Assembly (NCBI GenBank): GCA_032433595.1
Contig: JASWJB010000305.1
Coordinates: 1 to 54,206, forward strand
DNA: 54,206 nt
Source of the DNA: Conoideocrella luteorostrata
Taxonomy: Eukaryota > Ascomycota > Sordariomycetes > Hypocreales > Clavicipitaceae
Reading direction: 5' to 3'
The position numbers and the translations under genes are program-made. Below the pieces are notes generated by a model that worked only from the letters and a program-made list of their open reading frames with translations, made no database searches and had not been told where the DNA came from. Below, piece after piece: positions 12,200 through 22,953 of this stretch (the stretch's first letter is position 1; the number at the start of each line of letters is the position of its first letter).

Positions 12200-13338
12200 T
12201 TATCTTCTCCCCTTCCGCCCAAAGGTATCCCGTGTGCCTTCAATGCCTCGGACGTCTCTCTCACTAATCCTCAGCTCCGCACCTTTAAACCTCCCTACAC
12301 CGGGTCTATCGAGCCCGCCGTCTCTTCCTCGCTCTCTCCTCTTCTTACCCGTCTCTCTCTCCAAAATAATTCCATTCTCCTTGGCCTCTCTTCTGCGCTT
12401 CGTCTCACGAGCGTCGGCCGCCGCCGCTATACCCTTCCTTATATGCATTGGCATCTTTTCCTGCTTGTGAATGGATAGCTTGGAGCCTAGTGCTTGAACG
12501 CGCAGATCCGTCGCTTTATGGCGAGTCCGCCCCTCGGCGAACGACTTGGGTTGTGCGGCGTTGACCGATACCGAGGAGAGGGATTTAGTGGCGGCATGGG
12601 GGGCTAGAAGGTGTGATTCAGCAATGAGGCGGCGCAGTTCGAGGTCCTGCTTAAGAAGCGAAGGGGCGTCTTCGGGAAGAGATGTTGACTTTGAGGGCTC
12701 GGATTGGGTGGTGGTTGCGGTGGCTGTGGTTGGTCTGCTAGTCTGGTCTGGTGGTCGGGATGACTGATGTATGTTAGAAGACTTGAGCTGGAGAGAAAGG
12801 GAAAGGGGAACGGGAAGGGGACGCGGACGAACCATGAAGGCTTTTAGTTCTCTTTTGGTCATGGCTGTTTCTTTGGGGATTTGCGGCTTCGAATGGTCGA
12901 CGATCTGGACTGTTGGGTCTTGCATGCAAAGTCAGTCAGTTCAGCCATGAAGGGGATGACATGCATTTGGGTTTTTGGTTTGGTTTGGTCTGTTTTGGGG
13001 TGTGAAGTGGAAGAGAGAAAAAACGAACTCTTGTTGATATGGCCACTGGACCCCCGATCCGATACATCTTCATCTTCATCTTCATCTGTATCATCTCCTC
13101 CATTGTCTTCTGAGAGCCCGTTCCATTCCTCCTCCTCGTCCTTCTCCTCCTCTCCCTTCTCCTCTCCCCCATCATGGCCCACCATGTCTTCACCACCATC
13201 TCGAGGCTTCGTGCAACCAGTCTGCTCGAGAGGCAGGAACTGAGCCTCGAAGTGTCGGCGCAAGAGCTCACTCGCGTCCACTTGGGCGTTTGAGGAGGCG
13301 TCGCGGGCTTTTCGCTTGCCCAGGACGGCTGCTGTCAT
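12200..13338 (-). CDS. FAF1: FAF1-like small-subunit rRNA processing protein
   Basis: Likely nucleolar factor for 40S subunit maturation, by resemblance to the yeast Faf1 family. The N-terminal exon starts at ATG 13338 and encodes a basic start (LGKRKARDAS), an LLRRHFEAQF helix and a long Glu/Asp tract. The second exon carries the conserved TVQIVDHSKP and MTKRELKAFM segments and a basic C-terminus ending GVGRFKGAELRISERDV, the family hallmark. One intron joins them. The acceptor is best placed with the last G at 12919, behind a CTGAC branch site. The donor is uncertain: GTTCGT at 13028 (342 aa) or GTGGCC at 13046 (336 aa), both in phase. The acidic tract is encoded by repetitive TTC/CTC-type codons seen from the plus strand. 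It lies 491 nt downstream of the SWC5 stop on the same strand. Confidence 0.8.
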
Positions 13339-13829
13339 GTCGGGTTGCGTGGGGAGGCGTTCGTAGTGTATTATTTTTTTTTGTGGTGCAGCTGTGACTG
13401 TCTGGATGTGGTGGGCGGGTGAGAGAGAGTCTGATTCTGGTTGATGTATAGTTATGCCGTGGAAGGTTTACGGAAATTTTTGGAGGGCAGCTCGCAGCCT
13501 TGTGGTTGGGAGTGGGTAAACTACATGGTGGGGGCGGCGCTTGGCGGGAAGGCTGACATTTTGTCTGGCAGGGTATGGCGGGCATGTGTTATTTTTGGTT
13601 ACGAATTGATGAGCCTAAAATGTGAAAAAAAAAAGAGAGAAGAAAAGAACGAATGTCAGAGAGAAAAAGGTTAAATGAAATAAATACAGTGATGGTACAA
13701 AACGAGGCATGCAATGAATGCCAACTACCGGACATGCTATATTTGTTCATCACATCATGTCTTCTCCATGGTATTATTAACCCAAAACGCCCAGCAATGC
13801 AATGCAATCCCGTACTCCCGCAGCAGATA
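13339..13829. other. Spacer between SWC5 and FAF1-like gene
   Basis: This 491-nt stretch must carry the SWC5 3' end and the promoter of the FAF1-like gene, both on the minus strand. It has an A-rich tract near 13620-13680, consistent with neither gene coding there. No other frame of interest. Confidence 0.6.
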
Positions 13830-14889
13830 TCACACCTTTCCCGCCACCCTCGCCCGTCTCGCATCGTCCTCCCGAATGGCCTCGCTTCTCGCCAAGAAGT
13901 CCTGCCGAGCCGTATACGAGTCCTTCGACTTGCTCGCCAGCTCCAACTCGTCCTTGATCCCCTCCTTGTCCACGTATCCCGCCCAGTCCATCCTGCTCTT
14001 TTCCACTGTGTTGAGCTTCTTCGCCTGTGCCTCTTTCCCGGCCAGAATCCTAGCTGCCAGCCCGAGATTCAAATCCGTACGTCCTGGCCTGTTCTCAAGG
14101 ATAGGCTCGAATGCCGACCGGAATGCTTTTCTCGTGGCGCGTTTTGTGGGCGATGTCTCTGCATTGGCGGCCTCCTCTCCCTGAGATGCAAGATACAGTT
14201 TGGCCTCTGCTGAGTCTCTGGCTACTACTTTCTCTTCTGTGTGGACCCGTCCTGCAAAGTTGTACGTTCGCTTGATCCGGATCGTGTCTGGTTGCGCCCG
14301 GTCAGCGGGAGCATTGGCAGTAGTAACAACGCTTGATTCCTTTGCCAATTTCGGTTGGGAGCTTGCGTCTGCGTCAGCATCGATGGCGGCTGCGACGTTA
14401 CTCGTCGCGACTGGCTCTCCAGATATCATCTGTGCCCACAAGGCATCGACGTCGACTGTAACGGGGTCATTATTGAGGGCATACTTGCGCTCCTCCTTCC
14501 TGCGAGCGCCTGATTAGCCCTTCACGTTTCTCCTTATCATGAAACATAGGCAAAAGAACCTACTCGGCAGCGCGCTGCGCACGGGTCTTGACCAAACCGC
14601 CCTCGCCGCCGTCGTCTTCATCCGCGAGCTGACCTTTTTGAAGCGCTCTTTTCCGCTTCCTATTGCCCTTTGCGATGATCGCCTCGTCCCCCGAATTCTC
14701 ATAGCCCTCATCCTGAGCCTGCGCGCCTCCATCCGGCCGCCTCCGATTTGGCTGGCCATCTATGGGAGTCTCCTCTGCATCGGACTCGTCCGAGGCCTCT
14801 GCCTCGGGAGCTGCCTCGGGAGCAAAGTCCGAATCCTCAGAGGAGGCGTATTGCTCGTCTCCGTCGTCTAGTGAAGGATCGGGCGGCAT
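13830..14889 (-). CDS. SWC5: SWR1 complex subunit SWC5 (BCNT-C domain)
   Basis: Subunit of the SWR1 chromatin remodeller, which deposits histone H2A.Z; nuclear. Exon 1 is 14889-14564 and exon 2 is 14499-13830, giving 331 aa. The 64-nt intron has donor GTAGGT and acceptor GCAG, and splicing restores AAEKEERKYALNN. The first ~90 residues are very acidic (DDGDEQYASSEDSDF, EASDESDAEET), the histone-binding type of tail. The C-terminal ~90 residues form the BCNT domain, with the hallmark KSRMDWAGYVDKEGIKDEL. An ATG 55 codons further upstream in the same frame (15054) exists, but the acidic start at 14889 fits the family better, and the upstream extension is low-complexity. Length agrees with fungal SWC5. 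Confidence 0.92.
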
Positions 14890-16860
14890 TTTCGTGACGT
14901 TGCTGTGTTGGTCTTGGAGTTGATGAAAAGGAAAAAGAAACTCGATGGAATTGCGGCTCCGCGTCTGTTTCGCAGCTCCATTGTTCCCCACCCCACTTAA
15001 AGGTTTACAGTGGTTTTTGGCGCTGGACGCAGCTGCAGCTTGAGGCGCAGCCAATCAAGACAACGCTTCGGTTCACTGCTTTAATCAACTGCTGTCTTAT
15101 GCTTTATCAACATTGAAACGAAAAAAAAAAAAATTCATTGACGACTTTTTGGACAGTTTTATTGGCATCTTTGGACTTCTAGAATTGGTCCTTTCTACTT
15201 TCGCCTCCTCACTCCTCACTATTTAATAGTGATGCGGAGTAAACTGAGCTCATGTAGCAAGTTGTGGCACCAACCGACTTGAGTACGTTGGACTTGTCCA
15301 ATAGGGACAGGCGAGGCGCACTGCGGACTGCGGGATGTTTTCAAAACCAGATATTTCTCTAAATAGATAACAGGTGCCCAAAAGATTGTCGAGGGGCGGC
15401 GGAAGTTGGTTGAGCTTCGCAATGGAAAAGACAACTCTAACTAAGAGTATGCTCTGGGTACCAACTTAGTACGGCCGGTGCTAAGCTGATCCAACCGCGA
15501 ACACCACAAAAAAGAAAAAAAAACCCCTTTGCCGAATTTGGTTTGAAGAGACTTGCCTCATCACCCGAGTCGGACTCGGTACCAAGGAAAATTGTAGTCG
15601 TGCATAGTTTCGCACGTCATCCAAGCCACATGCGCTGCGTAGCTTGCGTAGTGAGCTGTGGCCAGTCACAACGTAAATACAATAAACTAAGTACATATTT
15701 GACGGGAAAGGGAAAGGCGTAGGAACCTTTGTAATTTACTCCGAACTCCGTACTTTATTCCACCATGACTGCGCATATTGCCTAAAAAAAAACTGCCAGA
15801 TTGCGAGACCGACCCATCTCCACTATCCGCGGCGTGGCAGTCACGCAGTTTCCCCAGCTTCTGCGCTCGTCCGTCTCCTCCACGCCGTCCAATCCCGGGC
15901 GAGCGATTGTCGGCACAAAGGCAGCTGGCAACGGAGGTCCAGTGAGTCCCTAGTCCCCCCAGATGCAGCTCCACCGCCTGAATATCCGGCAATCTGAGTT
16001 CCGAGTAGCTGCTCAATTGAGTAACGGGCCCGGGCTTGTAGGTGGTGGGCTTCGGAGCTAAGTGCCACTCCTGGATTCCATTGGAAGATACGGCTTCGGC
16101 CGAATTGAAGCGTGATATGCTCGCGGCCAATAAGCCTACGCGAGATCGAAGAGCCTCAGCAAGCCAATTTGAGATCTGATTCGGCTCTTCTTCATGCCGT
16201 ATCGCGCAGTTGACGTCGGCACGTGCGACCTTGTTGCAGCCCTTATTCTCTTCCAAATGACCTATTGTGTGTGCGGTATGCATCCCCTATCTTTTGCCGG
16301 CACGAGGCAAGCACTGTTCTTTCGGCAAATCTGTATCAAGTCAGCCGTCTTGTATACGCGCTATACGCCATGTTGAGGACACATCTGTTGATTGGGTGGC
16401 TGGGCGGCAAGCACGCAAGACTTGCCTTATTAGAATGCGTTATAACTATTCTTCACACATCTAAATATAATCTCATCTGATTGGGGCCCGGTTCCCGTCG
16501 TACTACCTGCAGTTACCGCTGCTGTCCGGCTAATACGGCACCCGTTTCGCAAGCTAGACGAACAGTTGGAGTGGCTTTCTGCTGAGAGTGTGTTCGGCAA
16601 CAGCCTTTCACCTGCCCAACTAGGAAGTTCTTCAACTCTTCGAGGCGTTGTTGTTATCATGTCCTGTGTTACAGCCGTGAGATCTCATTGGAGCGTGTTG
16701 ACTTGGAGTCTTTTTGGGGCGGGTTTATAATGCTCTCCTAAACAGCCAGAGATAAATATCGTCATGTTGTCAACTTCCTATACCGTCCGTCTTCCGTGAT
16801 GGATCTTTTGTGTGAACGGCCCCGAGGATTCGAGTCGTGCGAAGTGGTGTAGAACTTGGC
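14890..16860. other. Intergenic region between SWC5 and the aspartic protease
   Basis: A 2-kb divergent promoter region. One unassigned 198-codon frame lies in it (15687-16283, minus, listed separately). It also holds a poly-A run at about 15120-15133 and one TACTCCGTA-like copy at 15744-15753. No RNA gene was recognised. Confidence 0.5.
15687..16283 (-). CDS. Unassigned 198-aa ORF, doubtful gene
   Basis: This is the longest intact frame in an otherwise empty 2-kb stretch, opening at ATG 16283. The first ~110 residues have a protein-like composition (for example NQISNWLAEALRSRVGLLAA and SSYSELRLPDIQAVELHLGG). The last ~80 residues are Cys/Arg/Ser-rich and look random. I recognise no domain. 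It could be the first exon of a small gene whose downstream exon I cannot place, a decayed gene, or chance. Confidence 0.2.
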   Translation of the reverse strand: MHTAHTIGHLEENKGCNKVARADVNCAIRHEEEPNQISNWLAEALRSRVGLLAASISRFNSAEAVSSNGIQEWHLAPKPTTYKPGPVTQLSSYSELRLPDIQAVELHLGGLGTHWTSVASCLCADNRSPGIGRRGGDGRAQKLGKLRDCHAADSGDGSVSQSGSFFLGNMRSHGGIKYGVRSKLQRFLRLSLSRQICT

Positions 16861-16873
16861 GGAATATAAATAG
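16851..16873 (+). promoter_or_regulatory. TATA box and adjacent PacC-like site of the protease gene
   Basis: TATAAATAG at 16865-16873 lies 115-123 nt before the protease ATG, a normal distance. Immediately upstream, CTTGGC (reverse complement of GCCAAG, the PacC consensus GCCARG) suggests control by ambient pH, as known for several secreted fungal acid proteases. One copy of a hexamer is weak evidence on its own. Confidence 0.45.
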
Positions 16874-16987
16874 GACTGGCTGGCTGCTGTTGCTGCGGAT
16901 AAGAGAAGTGATAAGTACCAACCAAGAGGATCAAGTGTATCGACTTTGTGGTTTAAAACATATAACGCCCGAACATCTTGTTTAATC

Positions 16988-18277
16988 ATGCAGACCTTTG
17001 GATCTTTCCTAGTTTCCTTGGTACTTGCCGGTAGTGTCGCTTTTGCCGCACCAACAGTATCCTCTTCCACCCACAACGGAGCCTTCTCTGTCCCAGCCAA
17101 ACACAACAGCAACTTCAAGCACAACGGCCCGGCTGCCCTTGCGAAAGCCTACCAAAAGTTTAACAAGCCCCTGCCCCAGGACGTTGCCAACGCAGTCCAT
17201 CGCCAGCAGCACAAAAGAACCACCGGCTCAGCTATCACAAGCCCACAGCAGTATGATAGCGAGTATCTGACGCCCGTACAGATCGGTACCCCAGCCCAGA
17301 CGCTCCACCTGGACTTTGACACGGGTTCCAGTGATCTCTGGGTGTTTAGCTCCGAGACCCCCTCCAATGAAGTCAACGGGCAGGCTCTGTATAACCCCAA
17401 CAAGAGCTCTACTGCTAAGCTCCTGAGCGGCGAATCGTGGAGCATCACCTATGGTGATCAGAGCAGCTCGAGCGGAAACGTGTTCAGTGATGCTGTCACC
17501 GTCGGTGGCTTGACTGTCAAGACGCAGGCAGTTGAGGCTGCGAAGCAAGTCTCTGCGCAATTCTCAAACGATGCCCAGTCCTCGGGACTGCTCGGGCTGG
17601 CATTCAGCTCCATCAATACCGTCAGACCTCAGAAGCAAAAGACGTTTTTTGATAACGCCAAGCCCACTCTAAATTCACAACTGTTCACCGCCAACCTGAA
17701 CCATAATGCTGGTAAGTACATGCGCGATTTTGCGTCTTGTCTCCTTTTGCGCCATCGCTAATATCACCCCATTATAGATGGCAAATATAACTTTGGCTAC
17801 ATCGACGATTCTGAGTATGCTGGATCCATTACCTACACGCCCGTTGATAGCAGCCAGGGTTTCTGGACCTTTACTTCGACTGGCTACGCTGTGGGCGGAA
17901 GCACTCTCAAGAGGACCTCCATTTCCGGTATTGCCGACACTGGCACCACTCTGCTCCTGCTGCCTGATAGTGTCGTAAACGCCTACTACAGCCATGTCAG
18001 CGGTGCTAGTTATGATGACCAACAGGGCGGATATACCTTTGCCTGTGGCACCAGCCTGCCCAACTTCACCTTTGGTGTGTCGGGCTCGAAAATCACGATC
18101 CCGGGATCTTTCATGAACTATGCGCCCACTGATGACTCGGGACAGACTTGCTTCGGGGGTCTCCAGAGCAGCTCTGGCATTGGCATCAACATCTTTGGCG
18201 ATATCGCGTTGAAGGCCGCATTTGTTGTGTTTGATGGCGGCAACAACCGTCTCGGTTGGGCACCCAAGAGCCTCTGA
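16988..18277 (+). CDS. Secreted pepsin-like aspartic protease (peptidase family A1)
   Basis: Endopeptidase active at acid pH, predicted to be secreted. Exons 16988-17711 and 17778-18277, 407 aa. The 66-nt intron has donor GTAAGT and splits an Asp codon, restoring NAG-DGKYNFGY. Residues 1-20 are a signal peptide ending SVAFA. The propeptide runs to a KR site at 76-77, a kexin-type cleavage point, so the mature enzyme would start at about Thr78. The catalytic aspartates are D111 in DFDTGSSDLWVF and D295 in IADTGTT. The flap motif SITYGD and the C-terminal IFGDIALKAAFVVFD are present. Two Cys near the end (ACGTSL and QTCFGG) form the usual single disulfide. Length matches endothiapepsin/penicillopepsin-type enzymes. 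An in-frame upstream ATG (16946) is rejected because it would bury the signal peptide. Confidence 0.96.
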
Positions 18278-19495
18278 ATGCGGAGAGTGGTAAGCAAGGC
18301 AGAGAGGCGTCCAGTGTATATATTCTTGTTTCTTCTTCTGTCCATGAAGTCGTGTCGTGTCGTACCTCTACATTCGCGTACATAGCAGTAAATACAACAT
18401 GTTGCGAGTGCCACGTTCTGATATTTGCATAGATTTTTTTTTTTTTAGTCTTTTTTCCTTTTGGTTTTCAGTCAGGCATCGTTATAATGCTTGCTGACGA
18501 TATTCACATCTTCGTGTTACACAGCGGTGTGTTTGTTACTAAGCCGACGGACACTTAACGTGACCGAGGAGCGAGCAGCAGGTCGGCGGTTCATGGCTCC
18601 GCGACGAGATTAAGGTGCTGACCCGTGCATAATAACCCGTAAGCTGTGACGACATAACTAACTAGCAGACACACTCTGCCATGAACTCGCTGCTTTACCT
18701 TGTCCGACGCCACGTGCACAGCTAAGCCAAGTCACTTCCTTCTGGACACCCCCGCAGACGTAGAGACGAGCTGGGTAGAAATTGGTAGGGTGGGGAATGA
18801 AACATTTTCGGAATGCGGGACGGTCGGCGAATAGTTCGTTGGGTGGGGGCTGGCAACTGATCTGCGCTCCGACGCTGGCCCTTGACGGCTCGCATAACTC
18901 GCATAACTCGCATAACTCGCCGTTACAAAGCCCCCAAACACCGATATTTTCATCTGTCATCGTGACTGAACGCAGAGGGGCAGATAGCGCTTCGTGATGC
19001 TGGCCTTTATTGTTTTGCAGATGGGAATGAAAGACTGTTGTCATAGAGAAAATTACATGGGAAGTTGAAGGAAGTGGAGGAAAGGACAAAAGAGCGCATC
19101 GCGGCAAACATGTAGTGTCTTGTTGTACCTATATTTCCACGGACTGTCAACTGGTTAGCCACTGAAACTATACATCGGGGGGTTCAAGCCACCGAACCGC
19201 CGACAGCTGAGGGTGGAAAACAAGGATCGCGGCATAATCGTAGCAGCGAGACCCTCTTAGTGCAATTGCTCCGGCACACTCTTCCACGTCCTGCATATTT
19301 TTTGCGGGTGTTGACCAATGTGCCATTCTTCATTTGTAGATATTGTATATTACCTTGCTCGAGAATGGTGGCAGTTGATACCTTACAGCAACTGGTAATG
19401 GGGCCGATGACGGTATCGGTTGCCGCGTGGCAACCTGCCACTGCGCCGATGTGACACTATACTGTGTGTCGTATAGTATCGGTTTCGTTCAATAT
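18278..19495. other. Spacer between protease and P450
   Basis: Non-coding as far as I can see. It has a poly-T run at about 18437-18446 in the protease 3' flank, a 9-nt tandem repeat at 18891-18917 and T-rich promoter DNA before the P450. Frames here (such as 18658-19107 minus) are low-complexity shadows. Confidence 0.6.
18891..18917. repeat. CGCATAACT tandem repeat
   Basis: Three perfect copies of the 9-mer CGCATAACT. Intergenic, with no partner elsewhere in the window that I noticed. Confidence 0.85.
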
Positions 19496-19503
19496 CGTAT
19501 ATG

Positions 19504-19510
19504 TATAAGA
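19504..19510 (+). promoter_or_regulatory. TATA-like box of the P450 gene
   Basis: TATAAGA lies 94 nt before the P450 ATG in an alternating TATA stretch. The leader after it is C/T-rich up to the ATG at 19604. Confidence 0.45.
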
Positions 19511-19603
19511 GGGGGAAACCGTGGCTGATTCTTCCTCTACTTCTGTTGCATCAATCCTCTGTAGTCCTCATTACAATATCCCACACCTGCACAAAACTCA
19601 AAA

Positions 19604-21325
19604 ATGGAATTTCACGTGGCTAGCCATGTCTCCCAACTGGTTGGGGTTGCTTTGATAGCAACATTGCTCTATGTTGGTTCTCCCACCTCCCATGGCTTTC
19701 GCTTCGCCCTGCCATTAAAGACGGCTACTTACACAAAACAGGCTGTTCATTCTGTCCTCACGAACCCAACCTCGAAGATACCCGGTCCGTGGTACTCGAA
19801 GTGGACAGACGTGATTTTGAAATACCAGTGGTTCATAGGACAACGGCCATACTATGTACACAGCCTGCACCAAAAATACGGTATGGAGGCTCCTGCTGAG
19901 GTTGTATAAAGGTTCTAATCATTCTTGTTTCCAGGTCCTATTGTTCGTGTCAGCCCCAGTGAAGTCATGGTGACCGATCTTGACGCCATCAAGATAATAT
20001 ATAGCACGAGAGAAACATATCGCAAGTCCAAATTCTACTATATCTTCTCTGGGCTGCCGGTTTTCAGTCTTTTCAGTACCACTGATGTTGATCATCACCG
20101 AAAATTAAGAAGGCTTATGGCTTCGCAACTGTCGGAATCCTCCTTGAAGTCGCTCATCCCGCAAGTATCCTCTCGAGTTGAGCTGGCCATCCAAAGAATG
20201 AAAGAAGAAGCCAAGACTCGAGGTGTCACGGATGTGTTCAAGTGGACACTGTTCATGGCAACGGATGTTATCGGGGAGCTATCGTTTGGCGAATCATTCA
20301 AGATGTTGGAGCAAGGAGAGGTGCGCATGCTAATAAGCTAACCCGCGATGGTAAACGCGTTTTAAAGCTGACATTATTTGTACCACAGAAGAACCAATAT
20401 GCCAAGGATCTCGAAAGCATCTCGTCAGTGTCGAAAAGTCGCAATGTCTTCCCATTCTTCTTCCAGCTCGTCCAGAGGTATCCGACGGCATTGCCTTTGT
20501 TGCGGGAGATGGATAAAAAGGCGAAACGACTGATTGGTTATGCGAGACAATCCCTCCAGCGATACCAGGATTATATCGATTCGGACCCAGCAACGGTGAA
20601 ACAAACTTTTTTTACCAAGATGTTCAAGGCTCAGGAAGACGAAAAGATTACTTTCAACGAAATCGTGGTGAATGCTCAGGCATTTATCGTAGCTGGTAGT
20701 GACACGACCGCGAATACCCTGACCTACTTATTTTGGACAGTTGGCAAGCGCCCCGACCTTCGAGACGCACTCGTAAAAGAAATCCAGACCTTGCCGGAGG
20801 GGTTCACGGACCACGACCTGCGAGAGTTGCCCTTGCTGAACCAAACCATCGAAGAGACCCTTCGTTTATACTCCTCAGTTCCAGCCGCACTCCCTCGCGA
20901 AGTCCCTCCTGGCGGTGCGGATATCGGAGGATACTGGCTCAAAGCAGGTACGAGTGTCGGCACCCAGTCGTATACTTTACACCGAGATCCCAACATCTTC
21001 CCTGAACCTTACGAATTCGATCCCAAGCGTTGGGAAAACCCGACGAAGGCTATGACGGAGGCCTTTATGCCATTTGGCCGTGGCCCGAGAAGTAGGTTTG
21101 ACATTCTGCAATGGGTGTGAGAGTAAACAAGCTGACGATACTCTAATAGTTTGCATCGGATTGCACCTGGCATATATCGAACTTCGACTTGCTACGGTAC
21201 GGTTCTTTCAGGAATTTCCGAACGCACAAGTGTCTACCCGTGAAGGCATGTCGGACGCATGCATGGACCCAGTTGCTTACTTCTTGATGGGCCCCAAAGG
21301 CAAGCAGTGTCTTATTGAGCCATAG
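19604..21325 (+). CDS. Cytochrome P450 monooxygenase
   Basis: Heme-thiolate monooxygenase, membrane-anchored in the ER and reduced by the cell's P450 reductase; substrate unknown. Exons 19604-19880, 19935-20320, 20389-21091 and 21150-21325 give 513 aa. All introns (54, 68 and 58 nt) are GT-AG, and the last restores the heme loop. An N-terminal hydrophobic anchor (about residues 10-25) is followed by the proline hinge KIPGPW. The I-helix oxygen-activation motif AGSDTT is at 323-328, the K-helix ExxR (ETLR) at 377-380, and the FDPKRW meander follows. The heme loop FGRGPRICIG at 450-459 has the axial Cys457. All key residues are intact, so it should be active. I cannot assign a CYP family. No synthase or other cluster gene flanks it, so it is a lone P450, perhaps for detoxification. 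Confidence 0.95.
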
Positions 21326-22953
21326 TTGGGCCTGGGGCTGCCATTTTTGGTTGTGTGTGTGGAAGGCACAATAGCGTAGCATCCTTTTTTAGAATGGATT
21401 AACAGGCTATTAATCTGCACGAAGCATTTGATGAGCAACAGTCTATCGCTAGTCGAGTGCGCCCTGACATGTTGCGAGGTAGTAATGAGGCAGTTCATCG
21501 TGACAGGCACAGTGACGTCAAAACGTGATCTCTTCCTGTGCTCTTCTCTCTTTCGCACTCTCGAGTCCAGCCTAGGTCTTTACCAAGCGGGACTGTACAT
21601 CAGTTCTCTGTGGGTGCACGTCTTCGAAAAAACAGACCAAATTGAAGCTGCCCATCCATAAGTAACTCCAGTGCAACCATAAAGGCCGGCCGCCGGAATG
21701 TTTGAAACAAATTATTCATCAGCTCCGGCACTTAGAGATTCTCAGCGTTTAATACTCCGTAAGCATGCTGGATATGGCTGCGCACTTTTAATGAGGCTGG
21801 GCGGCTACGAAGGCCCAGCAGCCATAGTGTGTATACTCAATGACTCCGTGGTGACCGTAAAGCATCACTTTTATGATGACAGGGATCCATAGCCAATTAG
21901 AAGCAGTGCATTCAAGGGTGCTTCTTCTGCCTGCCGATTTACACTACCATGGAAGTGCTAGCAATTTGCCCATTGATAAAGAGCTACGGAGTACGGAGTA
22001 CTCCGTACATTGTACGTCTGACACCCCCGATGGGTCTTTGGTGCAGAGCGGCGCCGATTAAAGGTCACTCTACGGAGTAATCCGCAGGTCGTCCGTGTTA
22101 GCAGGGGTGCCTGTGGGTTCGAGTCGAAAAGTGATGCTTTACGGTGATCAGGGAGTTAGTCTGGCTCTTCTAACGTTTAACTCCTTCGTATTGTCTTCCA
22201 TTGTCTTTCGCACAGAACCTTCTCCTACATACAGCTGCAACATGTCTACCACCATACTACTTCCATAAGCTTAACAGACCCGAAACAGAGGGGAGAATGG
22301 GACAACTAATTGCTCTCGCTTACCAAAGAGCACGAGATAGACAATCTATCCCCGTGCTGTGTAGATTCGGTAAGTTCAATTTCGTTTACATATCCCTTTG
22401 ACTGCGGAGGGGCCTCAGTCAGGTTACGGGCTCCGCTTTCAATGAGTATAAGCTCGATACGCCTGCTAGGGTAAAATTTGCGTGATGCCAACAGAGTATA
22501 TAATATAGCTTTTCGTACACTGGGCGGACAGAATCGACTTTTATTATAGTGAGATTGGCACATAATCAGAAGTACCCTATGGGCCGTCAAGTCCCGATTG
22601 GCCTACGTTGTAATTCGTGACCTGCCTGAGGCCACTCCGCAGTCAAAGGGATGCAGCCAAACACTCTTCTTACACTAAGGATCTGCTTTAGATCTGAGTT
22701 AGCCCAAGAGGAGCTGAACTTTGGCGCTCGCGGCATCCAAAAGGGACATACTCCCGTAGTTGGGCAAATTCAAAGCTTCAAGCCCCACATTTGCTCAGGT
22801 ACTCCGTAATTACGCAGCAGACCGTCATAACACACGTGACACCCAAATGAGTCTCTAAGGAATGCCAATTCCAAGCCTCGATACTTTTCTACTTTGCAAC
22901 TTTACCATTCGACCAGAAATCGACGCCCTAAGTCGTGCGGTGAGATCGCAACT
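21326..22953. other. P450 3' flank and WDR70 promoter region
   Basis: A 1.6-kb non-coding stretch, dense in the TACTCCGTA/TACGGAGTA motif (21753-21762, 21985-22008, 22071-22080, 22799-22808). No conserved frame is seen. A GTTCGAGTC string near 22120 was tested as a tRNA T-arm and fails to pair. Confidence 0.6.
21985..22008. repeat. Compound palindrome of the dispersed TACTCCGTA motif
   Basis: Three overlapping motif copies. The inner 18 nt, 21991-22008, are a perfect palindrome: GTACGGAGTACTCCGTAC. Confidence 0.9.

Noticed and set aside
14890..15054. SWC5 start at the upstream ATG 15054
   Set aside because: It would add 55 residues of Ala/Ser/Asn low-complexity unlike the family; the acidic start at 14889 is expected for SWC5.
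19170..19205. GGTTCAAGCC string as a tRNA T-arm
   Set aside because: No matching acceptor stem or D-arm upstream; the surrounding sequence does not fold as a cloverleaf.
22080..22160. tRNA-like GGTTCGAGTC string
   Set aside because: The flanking bases cannot form a T-stem, and no acceptor or anticodon arm is found at the right distances.
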